Shown piece after piece: positions 7,347-16,806 of a stretch of 64,000 nt of DNA. Made by a program: the position numbers and the translations under genes. This DNA is from Flavobacterium selenitireducens (GTDB lineage: Bacteria > Bacteroidota > Bacteroidia > Flavobacteriales > Flavobacteriaceae): contig NZ_JAAVIY010000004.1 of assembly GCF_014748335.1 (NCBI RefSeq), positions 124,001 through 188,000 on the forward strand. Reading direction: 5' to 3'. Each line of letters starts with the position of its first letter. Within the stretch, counting starts at the first letter, position 1. The notes below the pieces were generated by a model. It did not search any database. It saw only the letters and a program-made list of their open reading frames with translations, and was not told where the DNA came from.

Positions 7347-10300
7347 TTACCTGACGATGAATTTTTTGATTGCGCGTCGGCCCTGGCTTTCCACTTCGAT
7401 CATATAAATTCCCGCTTCGGCGTTGAGGCTTACATGTTGCAGAAGCAGTCCGCCGTCCGAGAGCGCACGCTTTTCGAAAATTTGCCGTCCTCTCATATCG
7501 TAGACCTTAAACTGGAAATCACCGCTGTAACCGTTCAATTGTACGGTGAAACTACCGCTGTTCGGATTCGGATAAAGCACAAAATCTAGGTTTTGGTCGT
7601 CACCGACTGAAAGCGCGGGTTCGATGCTGCAGAGATTCAGCGTCCACGACTCGATCGCGCCACCGTCATCGGCCCAGTTGTCGTAAACGGCGAGTGTCCA
7701 TTGGCCCTGGCCGTTTTCGCCTACGAGCGCACTTAAAGGTGTTTGAGGCTGGAAAGTTCCGTCGATTACAGGCGTTTCTCCTGAGCACGACAAAATAGCT
7801 CCGCTGTCGCTGAACGTAGCGGAAATGTCGTCACTTTCCCCGCAAACATTGCTGAAAAGCTCGATCGTATTTCCGGAAGGCGCAATCAATGCTACGGCCA
7901 GATCCCCAACCCAAGTGTGGGAAATGTCGACGGACACTGTTGCACGGGAAATCGCAATAGCCTCGGCAACGTTCATCGTCGCAAAAACGGTAGTGGAACT
8001 GTTCGAGGGGATTGCAACCGGAAGCGCAGCTGTCGCGAAATCAGAGCAGACCGTCTGGCCGGTAGCGAATGACGAAACCACACTCTCCTGGCCTTCGCAA
8101 CCTGCGTTTCGAGGCGTGACGCTCCAATAATATTGTGTGGCTTCGGACAAAGCGCTAACGGAAACCGAATTCGTGTTCGATGTATACGTTTGGAAAAGCT
8201 GTGTGCCCGCTTCATCTAGATAAATCGAAATTTCGTAATGGGACGCATTAATGTCAGCCTCCCATTCCAGGGTCGTCGTGGTCGGAATTCCCGTTTCGAG
8301 ATTTGCCGGGGACGTCAGGGCGATGTCGGTAAAGACCGGACTTTGCAGGTCAAGGAACACAGACGACGTTCTCACGGTGCTACCCGAGGTCGCCGTAAGC
8401 AACACCTCATAAATTCCCGTTGGGGACGATGTCGTATTCGAAATCACGAGCGTAATGGTTGCGCTTTCAGTAGCCGACATCGGTGCAATATTCGACGTCG
8501 CGCCCGCTGGCAAACCACTTACCGTGAAGTTTGTCGTTCCGGCGAAACCGGCAATAGTGTTGTATTGAAAACTGTAGGTAGCATCGGCGCCCTGACAGAT
8601 GCTCGCAAATTGCGTCCCGGCCTGAAGCAGTGTGAACGTAGGTGCTGACGGAGCCGATATCGCAAAGTTCTGGTTCGACAAATCGTAGAAGATGTTGCCG
8701 TGGCCGCGCACCATGATGCGGTTCGTATTTCCGGGAAGGTTCGGGATCGTCACAGATTGAAGGCCGTCATTCGGAACATTTTCAGCTAAGGTATGATCGA
8801 AACTCTGGCCACCGTTGGTAGAGAGCAGAATGTCCACGTTGCTCGTATTGACGCCATTGCCGATGGTTCCGGCTACGTTCCAAGTGATGTTCTGGTTCGA
8901 TCCGGCGATCCAGTTGACGGCCGTGTTCGGACTCGTCACGACGAATGGCCCAGCCGAATTCGAAACGGTGACTTTCATATAATCGGTTCTCGATTCGCCT
9001 CCGCCAGGGTTATTGTCGCGCACCGTGAAAGCGAAATTATACTCGCGTCCGACGTTGGAAATCACTTCCCAGGTAGGCGTGAGGTTGTTGGCCAAAACGT
9101 CCGGAAGCTGCGGCAGGTAACGCACCGGAACATCGGTAATGATTTGCGGCTTGAAGTTCGGTCCGGCCGTAGAGCTGGCAGACGGCGGTTGAACCGATAG
9201 CTCCTTATCGTATTGTTCCCACATATAAGTCAATGCGTCGTTGTCGGCATCGGTAGCCGAACCGGTCAGGATAAACGCCGTCCCTTTTGGGATCGTGTAG
9301 TCGGTTCCTGCATTCGCCGTCGGACGTGAATTGCCGTTCGTAGCGGGAGGAACACAACTTCCGCCGCCTCCGTTTATCGTATTGCGTATCTGGAAGATGC
9401 TCCCTGCGTGGAACTGGGCGTTGGAATTATTCTGGATATTGGGATCGCAAATTCCGGCGTAGGCCATGATCGAACTTCCGCTTCCCGGCTCGTACGACCA
9501 ATTGGAGTCGCGGTTGCCGCCACATTCGTTGTTGAACGTATGGGCCGCACCGAATTGATGCCCCATCTCGTGGGCGACGTAATCGATGTCGAACGGATCG
9601 CCCACCGGAGCTCCCAATCCTGTAGCTCCGAACGCTTTTGCGCCTTCCGCACACGGTTGGCCGCCACCGAGACCGCCTCCGGAAGTGCCGACGCCGTGTC
9701 CGAAATCGTAGTTTTCAGTTCCTATGATTTCGTCGAGCGTTTCCTGGGTTTCCCCGATCAAGGCCCCGACGTCATTGTCGGTAAGGTTGTCGGTATCGAT
9801 GAAAATCACATCTTCCTCATTCGGGATCAATTGAAAAAACACCGACAGGTCGCGTTCGAACATGGAATTCACGCGTGTAATCGTGACGACCACAGCGGCA
9901 AGGACGGCTGCTTTTTTCTCGGCGAGCGTCCCGAATTGCACGCCGGCTTCGGCAATGTGGAAATCTGAAAATTCCACCGTCGTTACGATACCTGTTCGGT
10001 AGGTCCGGTAGACGCCGTTGTCCATTGGGAGTGCGTCGGTGATATCAGGCCGCATTTCCGGCTCGCTATCGGAAACCAGGCAACTGAAACTGCGGCTAGA
10101 GGAAAGCCCGAGACGCGAATACGCCATATAATATTGGCGGTCGCTTGAATAAGGGTCAATGTAGGACGTGCCATCGTTAGCGGACGACGTCATGGCGTGC
10201 AATCCGAAAAGGGTGACGCTGAAGCGGACAATACTCGATTTTTTCCCGATTCCCTGTCCGATATAGGATTTGATTTCCTGGTGTCTGCCTGCCAGTTCGG

Positions 10301-10586
10301 GATGCATCACAGGCGCTTCCCAAATGCGGAAGTCCTGCAAATTCCCGTTGGCATCCGGAAACGGCAAAATCAGGTTCGACGTTCCACCTCGCATAGGAGC
10401 CGCGGTCAACGCTTGTTTGAAAGCCGCCATATCGAGCCTGAGGTAAGCTTGTTGCTTCGGTTGGGAAGTGCGTTCTTTTTTGCCAGATCGCGACGCTTCG
10501 GTTTCAGTGGCCGTCTGCCAATAAGTTTGCGAAAAACCTATTGAAAAAGACAAGGTCGCAATAAGGGTAAGTAAATGTTTTTTCAC
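7347..10586 (-). CDS. T9SS-exported reprolysin-like zinc metalloprotease
   Basis: A 1079-residue secreted protein. Signal peptide 1-19 (cleaved after GFSQ), then a propeptide-like region, then a metzincin domain with the zinc motif HEMGHQFGAAH at 339-349. Next come a PKD/Ig-like domain (ANAGTDYTIPKGTAFILTG), further beta-rich domains including a fibronectin III-like one, and a proprotein-convertase P-domain near 850-980 (SHTWVGDLAVALIAPSG). The C-terminal 75 residues (LYPNPNSGSFTVQL through GIYMIEVES to KKFIV) are a type A T9SS sorting domain that directs export across the outer membrane and surface attachment. Monocistronic by position, with a shared terminator downstream and an octamer tract upstream. 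Confidence 0.93.
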   Translation of the reverse strand: MKKHLLTLIATLSFSIGFSQTYWQTATETEASRSGKKERTSQPKQQAYLRLDMAAFKQALTAAPMRGGTSNLILPFPDANGNLQDFRIWEAPVMHPELAGRHQEIKSYIGQGIGKKSSIVRFSVTLFGLHAMTSSANDGTSYIDPYSSDRQYYMAYSRLGLSSSRSFSCLVSDSEPEMRPDITDALPMDNGVYRTYRTGIVTTVEFSDFHIAEAGVQFGTLAEKKAAVLAAVVVTITRVNSMFERDLSVFFQLIPNEEDVIFIDTDNLTDNDVGALIGETQETLDEIIGTENYDFGHGVGTSGGGLGGGQPCAEGAKAFGATGLGAPVGDPFDIDYVAHEMGHQFGAAHTFNNECGGNRDSNWSYEPGSGSSIMAYAGICDPNIQNNSNAQFHAGSIFQIRNTINGGGGSCVPPATNGNSRPTANAGTDYTIPKGTAFILTGSATDADNDALTYMWEQYDKELSVQPPSASSTAGPNFKPQIITDVPVRYLPQLPDVLANNLTPTWEVISNVGREYNFAFTVRDNNPGGGESRTDYMKVTVSNSAGPFVVTSPNTAVNWIAGSNQNITWNVAGTIGNGVNTSNVDILLSTNGGQSFDHTLAENVPNDGLQSVTIPNLPGNTNRIMVRGHGNIFYDLSNQNFAISAPSAPTFTLLQAGTQFASICQGADATYSFQYNTIAGFAGTTNFTVSGLPAGATSNIAPMSATESATITLVISNTTSSPTGIYEVLLTATSGSTVRTSSVFLDLQSPVFTDIALTSPANLETGIPTTTTLEWEADINASHYEISIYLDEAGTQLFQTYTSNTNSVSVSALSEATQYYWSVTPRNAGCEGQESVVSSFATGQTVCSDFATAALPVAIPSNSSTTVFATMNVAEAIAISRATVSVDISHTWVGDLAVALIAPSGNTIELFSNVCGESDDISATFSDSGAILSCSGETPVIDGTFQPQTPLSALVGENGQGQWTLAVYDNWADDGGAIESWTLNLCSIEPALSVGDDQNLDFVLYPNPNSGSFTVQLNGYSGDFQFKVYDMRGRQIFEKRALSDGGLLLQHVSLNAEAGIYMIEVESQGRRAIKKFIVR

Positions 10587-10618
10587 GAGTTGTGGATTTA
10601 GTTGGAAGACGAAGATAG

Positions 10619-10757
10619 TTAATTAGCGAGTTTGATGATTAGCGAATTTGATAATTAGCGAATTAGCGAATTAGCGAGTTGAATAATTAGATGATTGAGA
10701 TAATTAGATGATTGAGATAATTAGATGATTGAGATAATTAGATGATTTAGGTAATTA
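10619..10757 (+). repeat. octamer repeat tract
   Basis: Tandem 8-bp units: first TAGCGAAT types, then alternating AATTAGAT and GATTGAGA units that give a 16-bp period. It occupies the metalloprotease upstream region in the gap 10587-10995. The rest of that gap holds a diverged hairpin element and a -7 motif. Confidence 0.85.
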
Positions 10758-10792
10758 GTCGGATAGGGATTTTGGGGAAGAATGGTTTTCAA

Positions 10793-10890
10793 TGCTGTGC
10801 TTGCGTTAGGGATGGCGGCATTGTCGAAGCTCGTTTTGGAGCCTGCGGAAAAACAGCGACTGCCGACAGCCCGGCCGCGGCATCTAAAAA
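10793..10890 (-). repeat. palindromic hairpin element, diverged copy
   Basis: Outer arms GCGTTAGGGATGGCGGCATT (10805-10824) and, about 50 bases on, TGCCGACAGCCCGG (about 10861-10874) pair imperfectly. On the minus strand it reads CCGGGCTGTCGGCA at the left and GCCATCCCTAACGC at the right, echoing the ends of the other hairpin elements. The internal conserved loop is not recognisable. Confidence 0.5.
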
Positions 10891-10935
10891 CTTGATTTTA
10901 ACGCGATGATCGGGGCCGCGGAACGCCCAAAAAAC

Positions 10936-10943
10936 TATCTTTG
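10936..10943 (+). promoter_or_regulatory. -7 promoter motif of the ABC-F gene
   Basis: TATCTTTG matches the Bacteroidetes -7 consensus TAnnTTTG, 52 bases before the ATG at 10996. No -33 TTG at the expected spacing is evident. Confidence 0.55.
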
Positions 10944-10995
10944 CCGCTTCAAAAAATCAAATAAACGATTCAACGCATAAACACATAAACGACAA

Positions 10996-12630
10996 ATGAT
11001 TACTGTCAACGACATCGCCGTCCAGTTTGGTGGCACGACGCTCTTTTCGGACGTTACTTTTTCGATCAACGAAAACGACAAGATTGCCTTGATGGGCAAG
11101 AACGGCGCGGGAAAATCGACACTTTTGAAGATTGTCGCGGGTGTCAACAAGCCGAGTTCGGGCGCAATTTCGGCTCCGAAGGAAGCCGTGATCGCGTATT
11201 TGCCGCAGCATTTGCTGACGCAGGACGATGCGACGGTGATGGAGGAGGCCTCGAAAGCGTTTGCCGAAGTCTTCAAGATGAAAGCTGAGATCGATGCGCT
11301 CAACGAACAGTTGACCGTGCGCACCGATTACGAAAGCGACGATTATATGAAACTCATCGAGCGCGTTTCGGAATTGTCGGAGAAGTTTTATTCGATAGAA
11401 GAAATCAATTACGAGGCGGAAGTAGAGAAAGTCCTGAAAGGCCTCGGATTCGAAAGAGAAGATTTTTCGCGCCCGACGTCTGAATTTTCTGGCGGTTGGA
11501 GAATGCGCATCGAACTGGCGAAGATACTTTTGAGAAAGCCGGACCTTATCCTGCTCGATGAGCCGACAAACCACATGGACATCGAATCCATCCAATGGCT
11601 CGAGGAGTTTTTGGTAAATTCCGCCAAGGCCGTCATCGTGATTTCCCACGACCGGGCGTTTGTCGACAACATCACAAATCGCACGATAGAGGTTACGATG
11701 GGCCGCATTTACGACTACAAGGCCAAATATTCGCATTACCTCGAATTGCGCAAGGATCGACGCGCCCACCAGCAAAAGGCTTACGAGGAACAGCAAAAGA
11801 TGATCGCTGAAAATACCGAATTCATCGAGCGTTTCAAGGGCACGTACTCGAAGACGCTCCAGGTGCAATCACGCGTTAAAATGCTCGAGAAACTCGTGAT
11901 GGTAGAAGTCGATGAGGTCGATAATTCGGCTTTGCGATTGAAGTTTCCGCCTTCGCCGCGATCGGGTCAATATCCGGTCGTGGTCAACGAATTGTCCAAA
12001 AATTACGGTGACCATGTCGTGTTCAAGGACGCGAATCTCGTGATCGAGCGCGGCCAAAAAGTCGCTTTCGTAGGAAAGAACGGCGAGGGTAAATCGACGA
12101 TGATCAAGGCGATCATGCAGGAGATAAAGCCGGATTCGGGTAAAGTCGAAGTCGGGCACAATGCACAAATCGGATATTTTGCCCAAAACCAGGCCTCGTT
12201 GCTCGATGGCGACCTGACGGTTTTCGACACGATCGACCGCATTGCCGTTGGCGATATCCGCACCCAAATCAAGAATTTGCTCGGCGCGTTCATGTTTGGA
12301 GGAGACGATACGCAAAAAAAGGTAAAGGTGCTTTCAGGAGGCGAAAAGACGCGTCTTGCGATGATCAAATTGTTGCTCGAACCCGTGAATGTCCTGATTC
12401 TCGATGAGCCGACGAACCATCTCGACATGAAAACCAAAGACATCATCAAGGATGCGCTCAAGGATTTCGACGGAACGTTGATCCTGGTTTCCCACGATCG
12501 CGACTTCCTCGACGGATTGGCGACAAAAGTTTTTGAATTCGGCAACAAGCGCGTGAAAGAACATTTTGAGGATATCAAAGGCTTTCTGGCAAATAAGAAG
12601 ATGGAAAGTTTAAAGGAAATTGAGAAGTAG
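10996..12630 (+). CDS. ABC-F family ATPase
   Basis: A soluble 544-residue protein with two ABC cassettes and no membrane domain. Cassette 1 has Walker A GKNGAGKST, signature FSGGW and Walker B LILLDEPTNHMD. Cassette 2 has GKNGEGKST, LSGGEKTR and VLILDEPTNHLD. The cassettes are joined by a charged linker (about 235-310; HYLELRKDRRAHQQKAYEEQ) typical of ABC-F proteins, which act on the ribosomal E site as translation factors or antibiotic-protection proteins. The architecture resembles the YbiT/YheS type, but a subgroup cannot be fixed by eye. A second ABC-F gene is at 41740-43599. Confidence 0.92.
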   Translation: MITVNDIAVQFGGTTLFSDVTFSINENDKIALMGKNGAGKSTLLKIVAGVNKPSSGAISAPKEAVIAYLPQHLLTQDDATVMEEASKAFAEVFKMKAEIDALNEQLTVRTDYESDDYMKLIERVSELSEKFYSIEEINYEAEVEKVLKGLGFEREDFSRPTSEFSGGWRMRIELAKILLRKPDLILLDEPTNHMDIESIQWLEEFLVNSAKAVIVISHDRAFVDNITNRTIEVTMGRIYDYKAKYSHYLELRKDRRAHQQKAYEEQQKMIAENTEFIERFKGTYSKTLQVQSRVKMLEKLVMVEVDEVDNSALRLKFPPSPRSGQYPVVVNELSKNYGDHVVFKDANLVIERGQKVAFVGKNGEGKSTMIKAIMQEIKPDSGKVEVGHNAQIGYFAQNQASLLDGDLTVFDTIDRIAVGDIRTQIKNLLGAFMFGGDDTQKKVKVLSGGEKTRLAMIKLLLEPVNVLILDEPTNHLDMKTKDIIKDALKDFDGTLILVSHDRDFLDGLATKVFEFGNKRVKEHFEDIKGFLANKKMESLKEIEK

Positions 12631-12654
12631 TGATGGTATTGAAGTGCTTCTGCA

Positions 12655-12683
12655 TAAAAAAGGGACGCTAACCCAACGTCCCT
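12655..12683 (-). terminator. rho-independent terminator
   Basis: Stem AGGGACG with CGTCCCT, loop of about nine bases, followed on the minus strand by TTTTTT. It ends the sigma-factor operon (12710-16672). Confidence 0.85.
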
Positions 12684-12709
12684 CTCTAACTAAACCAACT
12701 TTAACCAAC

Positions 12710-13111
12710 TTATTTTTTGCGTTTTCTTTTGCCGTAAGCTTCCAGCGAAGAGACGAACTTGTCGAGTTCTTCGCGGCTTATCGCATGTAACGGCAGGGTT
12801 ATTTCATGGCGGCTGTCACCAAACGGGTTCTGGCCGCGACAGTTGAGGATGACCGTTCCGCTTCGGTCTTCGTGATAGATTTTTTTATAGACGATCGCAC
12901 GTCTCAAATCGATCGTACCTTTTCCGTGTTTTAGGACCGAGTCTGTCATGAGGTGGCGTTGGGTCCAATCGAAACTCAAAATGCTGTCCGCGATCGAGAC
13001 ATTGTCGCTTTTGTGCTGTCGTAAGAAGGCGTTCAGCTCTTGCTCACTGAATGTTTGCTGTCCGTAAAGCGAGCCAAACGCCAAAATCAATAAAAAACTA
13101 ATTCTTCGCAT
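12710..13111 (-). CDS. small secreted protein of unknown function
   Basis: 133 residues from the ATG at 13111, giving a clean signal peptide (MRRISFLLILAFGSLYGQQ). An ATG-like start at 13138 would add nine residues before the hydrophobic core, which is less likely. The mature part is basic, with a KRKRKK tail and no motif I recognise. It overlaps the end of the VWA gene by 14 bases and is the last gene of the sigma-factor operon. Confidence 0.72.
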   Translation of the reverse strand: MRRISFLLILAFGSLYGQQTFSEQELNAFLRQHKSDNVSIADSILSFDWTQRHLMTDSVLKHGKGTIDLRRAIVYKKIYHEDRSGTVILNCRGQNPFGDSRHEITLPLHAISREELDKFVSSLEAYGKRKRKK

Positions 13112-15032
13112 AACCCAAAGTTTGTACACTTTCCACAAGTCGGATGAATTCTGAGCGATAACCGTCCTTGTCGGTAGAAAGTCCTTGTTTGGCCAGTTTG
13201 CGGATGTCGTCCGACGAAATGTTGGCGACTAACTTCGATTCCCTCAATTTCAGTCCGAACCAAGCCACGGCCGAGGCAAATTTCATGTCCGCGGAAGCAT
13301 TGCCGATCTTGTCGCCGATCACATGAACCATTTCAATGCTTTTTTCGCCATCGGGCTTTTTGTAACGGAATTTTACCGTTGCCAGTTCGTCCTTGAATTT
13401 TGGGTCGACATTCTTTTGGTCGGTGTATTTGAGATTCGTGGATTCGGTGAAGAACGTGCTTTTGACGCCTTGGGGAATTACCTCGTACAAAGCCGTCACA
13501 TTGTGCCCGCTTCCCAGTTCGCCGGCGTCGATGGCATCGTTCGTGAAATCTTCAGGCCGAAGCTTCCGGTTTTCGTATCCGATAAGGCGATAGCTTTGAA
13601 CGTGTTTCGGGTTGAACTCGACCTGGATTTTCACATCCTTGGCGATAGCGTACATCGAGCCGCCGAATTCCTTGACCAAAAAGCGGTTGGCTTCCTGGAT
13701 GTTGTCGATGTAAGCGTAGTTGCCGTTGCCTTTATCGGCGAGAATTTCCATTTTGGAGTCCTTGTAATTGCCCATTCCGTAGCCCAAAACCGTCAGGAAA
13801 ACACCGGTCTTGCGCTTTTCTTCTATTAGTTTTTCCATATCGGAATTCGTGGTGCTTCCTACGTTGAAATCGCCGTCTGTGGCCAGAATGACGCGGTTGT
13901 TTCCATTCTTTATAAAATGTTCCGACGCCGTTTTGTACGCCAGTTCGATCCCGGCTCCGCCCGCGGTGCTTCCGCCTGCCTCAAGGTTGTCGAGGGCCGA
14001 GAGAATACGTTCTTTCTCGTTTCCGTCGGTAGGCGGCAACACCAATCCGGCGGCACCGGCGTAGACAACCATCGATACGCGGTCTTCGGCGCGCATCTGG
14101 GCCACGAGGAGTTTCATCGACGCTTTGAGCAGCGGCAGTTTGTTGTAACTGGACATAGAACCGGAAACGTCGATCAGAAATACGAAATTCGATGCAGGCA
14201 AATGATCCGTCTCGATTTGTTTGCCCTGAAGCCCGATCTTGACAAGTTTGTTGCCGGAGTTCCAAGGGCATTCGGCGACCTCGGTGACGATCGCAAACGG
14301 ATGTTCCCCGGTTGGCTGAGGATAATCGTATTTGAAGAAATTTACCATTTCTTCTATCCTGACGGCGTCTTTCGGAATCTTTTGGCCGTTGTTCAAAAAA
14401 CGCCTCACGTTCGTGTACGAAGCGTTGTCGACATCGATAGAAAACGTCGAAAGCGGCTCGTTCTTCGGGCTCGTGAACGCATTTTCCACAAAGGTTCCGT
14501 ACTCTTCGTCGTCCGTTGTCGTGGCGACATGCCGATTTGGAATCCCGGGGGCATTGTCGTCCCGCTCGATCAATGGAGAAGCGGTAGGCGCGGCGCTTCT
14601 CGTAAGAGCTTCCGACCTGATGTGAACTTTGCGCGACTTTTCTTTCTGGATGCCCAACGCTCCCGTTACGACGACTTCAGACAATGCTGCGCCTTGCGTC
14701 AGTGTCACGTTTATGGTTGTCCGCTTGCCGACTTTTACGTGTCGGTCTTGCATTCCGATATAACTGAACACCAACGTTTCCCCTTGGTTTACCTTTATGC
14801 TGTATTTCCCGTCGACATCGGTTTGCACTCCGACGTTCGTTTCTTTGACGATTACATTCGCACCCGGAAGCGGGCCTGACGAGTCAGATACTCTTCCGGT
14901 AACGGTAATCTGTTGACTGGTAACTGCTTGAGCGTCGCGGTCGAGAAAAAGTACCCGAAGCCCAGCGGATTGATGCGTGGCCAAACTTATGAGCATGGCT
15001 ACGCCTAACGAAACGATTTTGGACTGTTTCAT
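13098..15032 (-). CDS. VWA-domain (YfbK-like) protein with a SusC-type N-terminal domain
   Basis: 644 residues. A signal-like N-terminus is followed by a carboxypeptidase-regulatory-like domain (about 42-112; TGRVSDSSGPLPGANVIVK) and the sequence LSEVVVTGALGIQKEK at 118-132, the element that in SusC/RagA receptors leads into the TonB plug. Here no plug or barrel follows. Instead there is a YfbK-type region (VDNASYTNVRRFLNNGQKIP), a von Willebrand A domain with MIDAS motif DVSGSMS at 288-294 and a C-terminal DUF3520-like domain. It is probably anchored at or exposed on the envelope and may bind another protein through the metal site. It is third in the operon, behind a sigma factor and a membrane protein that bears a plug-like tail. 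Confidence 0.88.
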   Translation of the reverse strand: MKQSKIVSLGVAMLISLATHQSAGLRVLFLDRDAQAVTSQQITVTGRVSDSSGPLPGANVIVKETNVGVQTDVDGKYSIKVNQGETLVFSYIGMQDRHVKVGKRTTINVTLTQGAALSEVVVTGALGIQKEKSRKVHIRSEALTRSAAPTASPLIERDDNAPGIPNRHVATTTDDEEYGTFVENAFTSPKNEPLSTFSIDVDNASYTNVRRFLNNGQKIPKDAVRIEEMVNFFKYDYPQPTGEHPFAIVTEVAECPWNSGNKLVKIGLQGKQIETDHLPASNFVFLIDVSGSMSSYNKLPLLKASMKLLVAQMRAEDRVSMVVYAGAAGLVLPPTDGNEKERILSALDNLEAGGSTAGGAGIELAYKTASEHFIKNGNNRVILATDGDFNVGSTTNSDMEKLIEEKRKTGVFLTVLGYGMGNYKDSKMEILADKGNGNYAYIDNIQEANRFLVKEFGGSMYAIAKDVKIQVEFNPKHVQSYRLIGYENRKLRPEDFTNDAIDAGELGSGHNVTALYEVIPQGVKSTFFTESTNLKYTDQKNVDPKFKDELATVKFRYKKPDGEKSIEMVHVIGDKIGNASADMKFASAVAWFGLKLRESKLVANISSDDIRKLAKQGLSTDKDGYRSEFIRLVESVQTLGYAKN

Positions 15033-15092
15033 GGCTGTATTATTTAGGTTGTAATTGATATTTCGGCTTTCGGATCGGTGCCGACGTAGCCT

Positions 15093-16139
15093 TTATTTGC
15101 GGGTTTTGCTTTCTGCTGGTTTTCCGTTTCTGGTAGTTACGACGACAACGCCGTTCCTGCCTTTTTCGCCATAGCGTTTAACGGCGTCCTTTCCCGTATA
15201 AATCCGGGTTTTCATGCCTTCCTCCTGAAGGTTCAACGGAGCGTATGGGCTCGTCGGGTTCGTGCCGAACAGCGATTCTTCGGTATATTCCTTTCCGTCG
15301 ATGATGTAAAGCGGTTCTTTGAGGTAGAAAACGGTGTCGCGTTCCGTGGGCACGGTTTCCATGACGGCGGCTAGTTTGGCGTCGTACTCTTTTTGGTTTT
15401 CGGCCAGGAGCGGCTTTCCATCTACGATCATCAGCGGTTTTGGCCGATCTTTGGCGATTTGCTTGGTCCTTTTCTCAGCAGACGCGCTTTTTTCCTGTTT
15501 CTCGGCTTCTTCGGACGTCACGATTTGCGCCTCGAAAACCCGTCCTCTTGCCATGATCCCTTTCACGCGTTCGCGTCTGATAAAATCTTCTGATTCGTCA
15601 TCCTGTCCCGACAACAGTTCAAACGACCGTGCCTCTTTTGCTTTTACAGGAACCGAACTCATTACCGGCGCGCTGATGCGTTGGGTTTCCTTCGATTTTA
15701 CCGTTTCGGCATCGCTTTCGGAATGCAGGCTTATCGCGTCTTCTCTTGAAGCTACCGATTGTTTTTCCAACTGTTTGTCGAGTATTCTTTCGGCTTCGAT
15801 CCTGAGCACCGACGTCGAATCTGCCGGAACTGCAACCACTTGGCTTTGAGGCGTAAGCTGCGGTTGCTCCTGCGGTTTGGCCACCACTTCACGAGAAGGT
15901 TTGACGGGAGCGACAGATTCAGGCTTGAAGAGCTGATAACCCACCGATACCACTGCCACGATCGATGCCGCAACGGCCCATTGTTTCCATTTTTTGTTCT
16001 GCTTCGAGAGCGCTTTGTTGTCGAGTTTGTCTTCGACGCGCGACCAAACCGACTCCAGACCGGGAAATTCCCTCGACTCGGCTTTGTCGGCAGCCTGTTT
16101 CATTTGTTCGAAAATTTTTTCCTGATTCTCCATGTTCAT
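15093..16139 (-). CDS. membrane anti-sigma-like protein with a SusC plug-like tail
   Basis: 348 residues with a cytoplasmic N-terminus of about 50 residues, one membrane helix (about 51-68; WAVAASIVAVVSVGYQLF), a long polar Ala/Glu/Gln-rich periplasmic linker and a C-terminal domain. The tail contains YIIDGKEY and DAVKRYGEKGRNGVVVVTTR, which resemble the TonB-plug end of SusC receptors. Position right after an ECF sigma gene, with ATGA overlap, and the single-helix layout suggest an anti-sigma or signal-transducing role. No zinc-binding anti-sigma motif is visible, so this is inference from context. A second ATG two codons later (16133) is possible. Confidence 0.7.
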   Translation of the reverse strand: MNMENQEKIFEQMKQAADKAESREFPGLESVWSRVEDKLDNKALSKQNKKWKQWAVAASIVAVVSVGYQLFKPESVAPVKPSREVVAKPQEQPQLTPQSQVVAVPADSTSVLRIEAERILDKQLEKQSVASREDAISLHSESDAETVKSKETQRISAPVMSSVPVKAKEARSFELLSGQDDESEDFIRRERVKGIMARGRVFEAQIVTSEEAEKQEKSASAEKRTKQIAKDRPKPLMIVDGKPLLAENQKEYDAKLAAVMETVPTERDTVFYLKEPLYIIDGKEYTEESLFGTNPTSPYAPLNLQEEGMKTRIYTGKDAVKRYGEKGRNGVVVVTTRNGKPAESKTRK

Positions 16140-16672
16140 TTTGCTTGCCGGTAATAGTAGTTGTTTACAAGCTCTTTGAGTTTGGTCTTGGCCACGTTGA
16201 GCTGGGATTTTGACGTTCCTTCTGAGATTTTGAGCATATCCGCGATTTCCTTGTGTCCGTAACCTTCGATTGCGAAAAGGTTGAAAACAGTGCGGCAGCC
16301 CGTTGGGATCAGCGTCAAAAGCTTGAGAAGGTCTTCTTCCTCGAGTGTGTTTTGCGGGACGTTATCGGTCACTGAAATCGTTTTGTGATCCTCGAGATAA
16401 AGATTGAAATTTACGTTGCGCCTCAATTGCTGCAGGCACATGTTTACCGTAATCCGGCGCGCCCACGCCTCGAAGGCCCCATTTTCCTTAAGTTGTTCGA
16501 GTTTGGTGAAAATAGTGTAAAAGGCATCCGCCAAGGCTTCTTCGATCTCTTCCTCCTTTTTGAGATACCTTTTACACGTACGGTACAACTTTGGCGCCAT
16601 CGCGTCGTAGACTTTGCGCTGGGCGTCGCGTTGCGATTTGCGGCAGGCTTGTATGAGATTGTCGTCGATCAC
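16136..16672 (-). CDS. ECF-type RNA polymerase sigma factor
   Basis: 178 residues. Region 2 (about 10-80; YDAMAPKLYRTCKRYLKKEE and FEAWARRITVNMCLQQLRR) and region 4 (about 115-175; IPTGCRTVFNLFAIEGYGHK followed by EIADMLKISEGTSKSQL) are intact, which is the two-region ECF layout. It should direct core polymerase to a specific set of promoters. First gene of an operon with the membrane protein, the VWA protein and a small secreted protein. An octamer tract and a hairpin element lie upstream. Confidence 0.93.
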   Translation of the reverse strand: MIDDNLIQACRKSQRDAQRKVYDAMAPKLYRTCKRYLKKEEEIEEALADAFYTIFTKLEQLKENGAFEAWARRITVNMCLQQLRRNVNFNLYLEDHKTISVTDNVPQNTLEEEDLLKLLTLIPTGCRTVFNLFAIEGYGHKEIADMLKISEGTSKSQLNVAKTKLKELVNNYYYRQAK

Positions 16673-16721
16673 GTTGTTGGTTTTTTATGTAGATGGCGAG
16701 GTTGGGGAAAAGGTTGGGATT

Positions 16722-16806
16722 GAATTAGCGAATTTGTCAATTAGCGAATTAGATAATTAGTCAATTAGATAATTAGTCAATTAGATAATTAGTCAATTAG
16801 ATAATT
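16722..16806 (+). repeat. octamer repeat tract
   Basis: Units AATTAGCG, then alternating AATTAGTC and AATTAGAT, giving a regular 16-bp period, upstream of the ECF sigma gene. Confidence 0.85.

Noticed and set aside
10957..11868. Long open frame (303 codons) antisense to the ABC-F gene
   Set aside because: Fully opposite a well-supported ABC-F gene, with basic/aromatic composition typical of the complement of such genes; no promoter or homology is apparent.
13917..14879. Open frame of 320 codons antisense to the VWA gene
   Set aside because: Overlaps the clear VWA coding sequence in full and lacks any recognisable motif.
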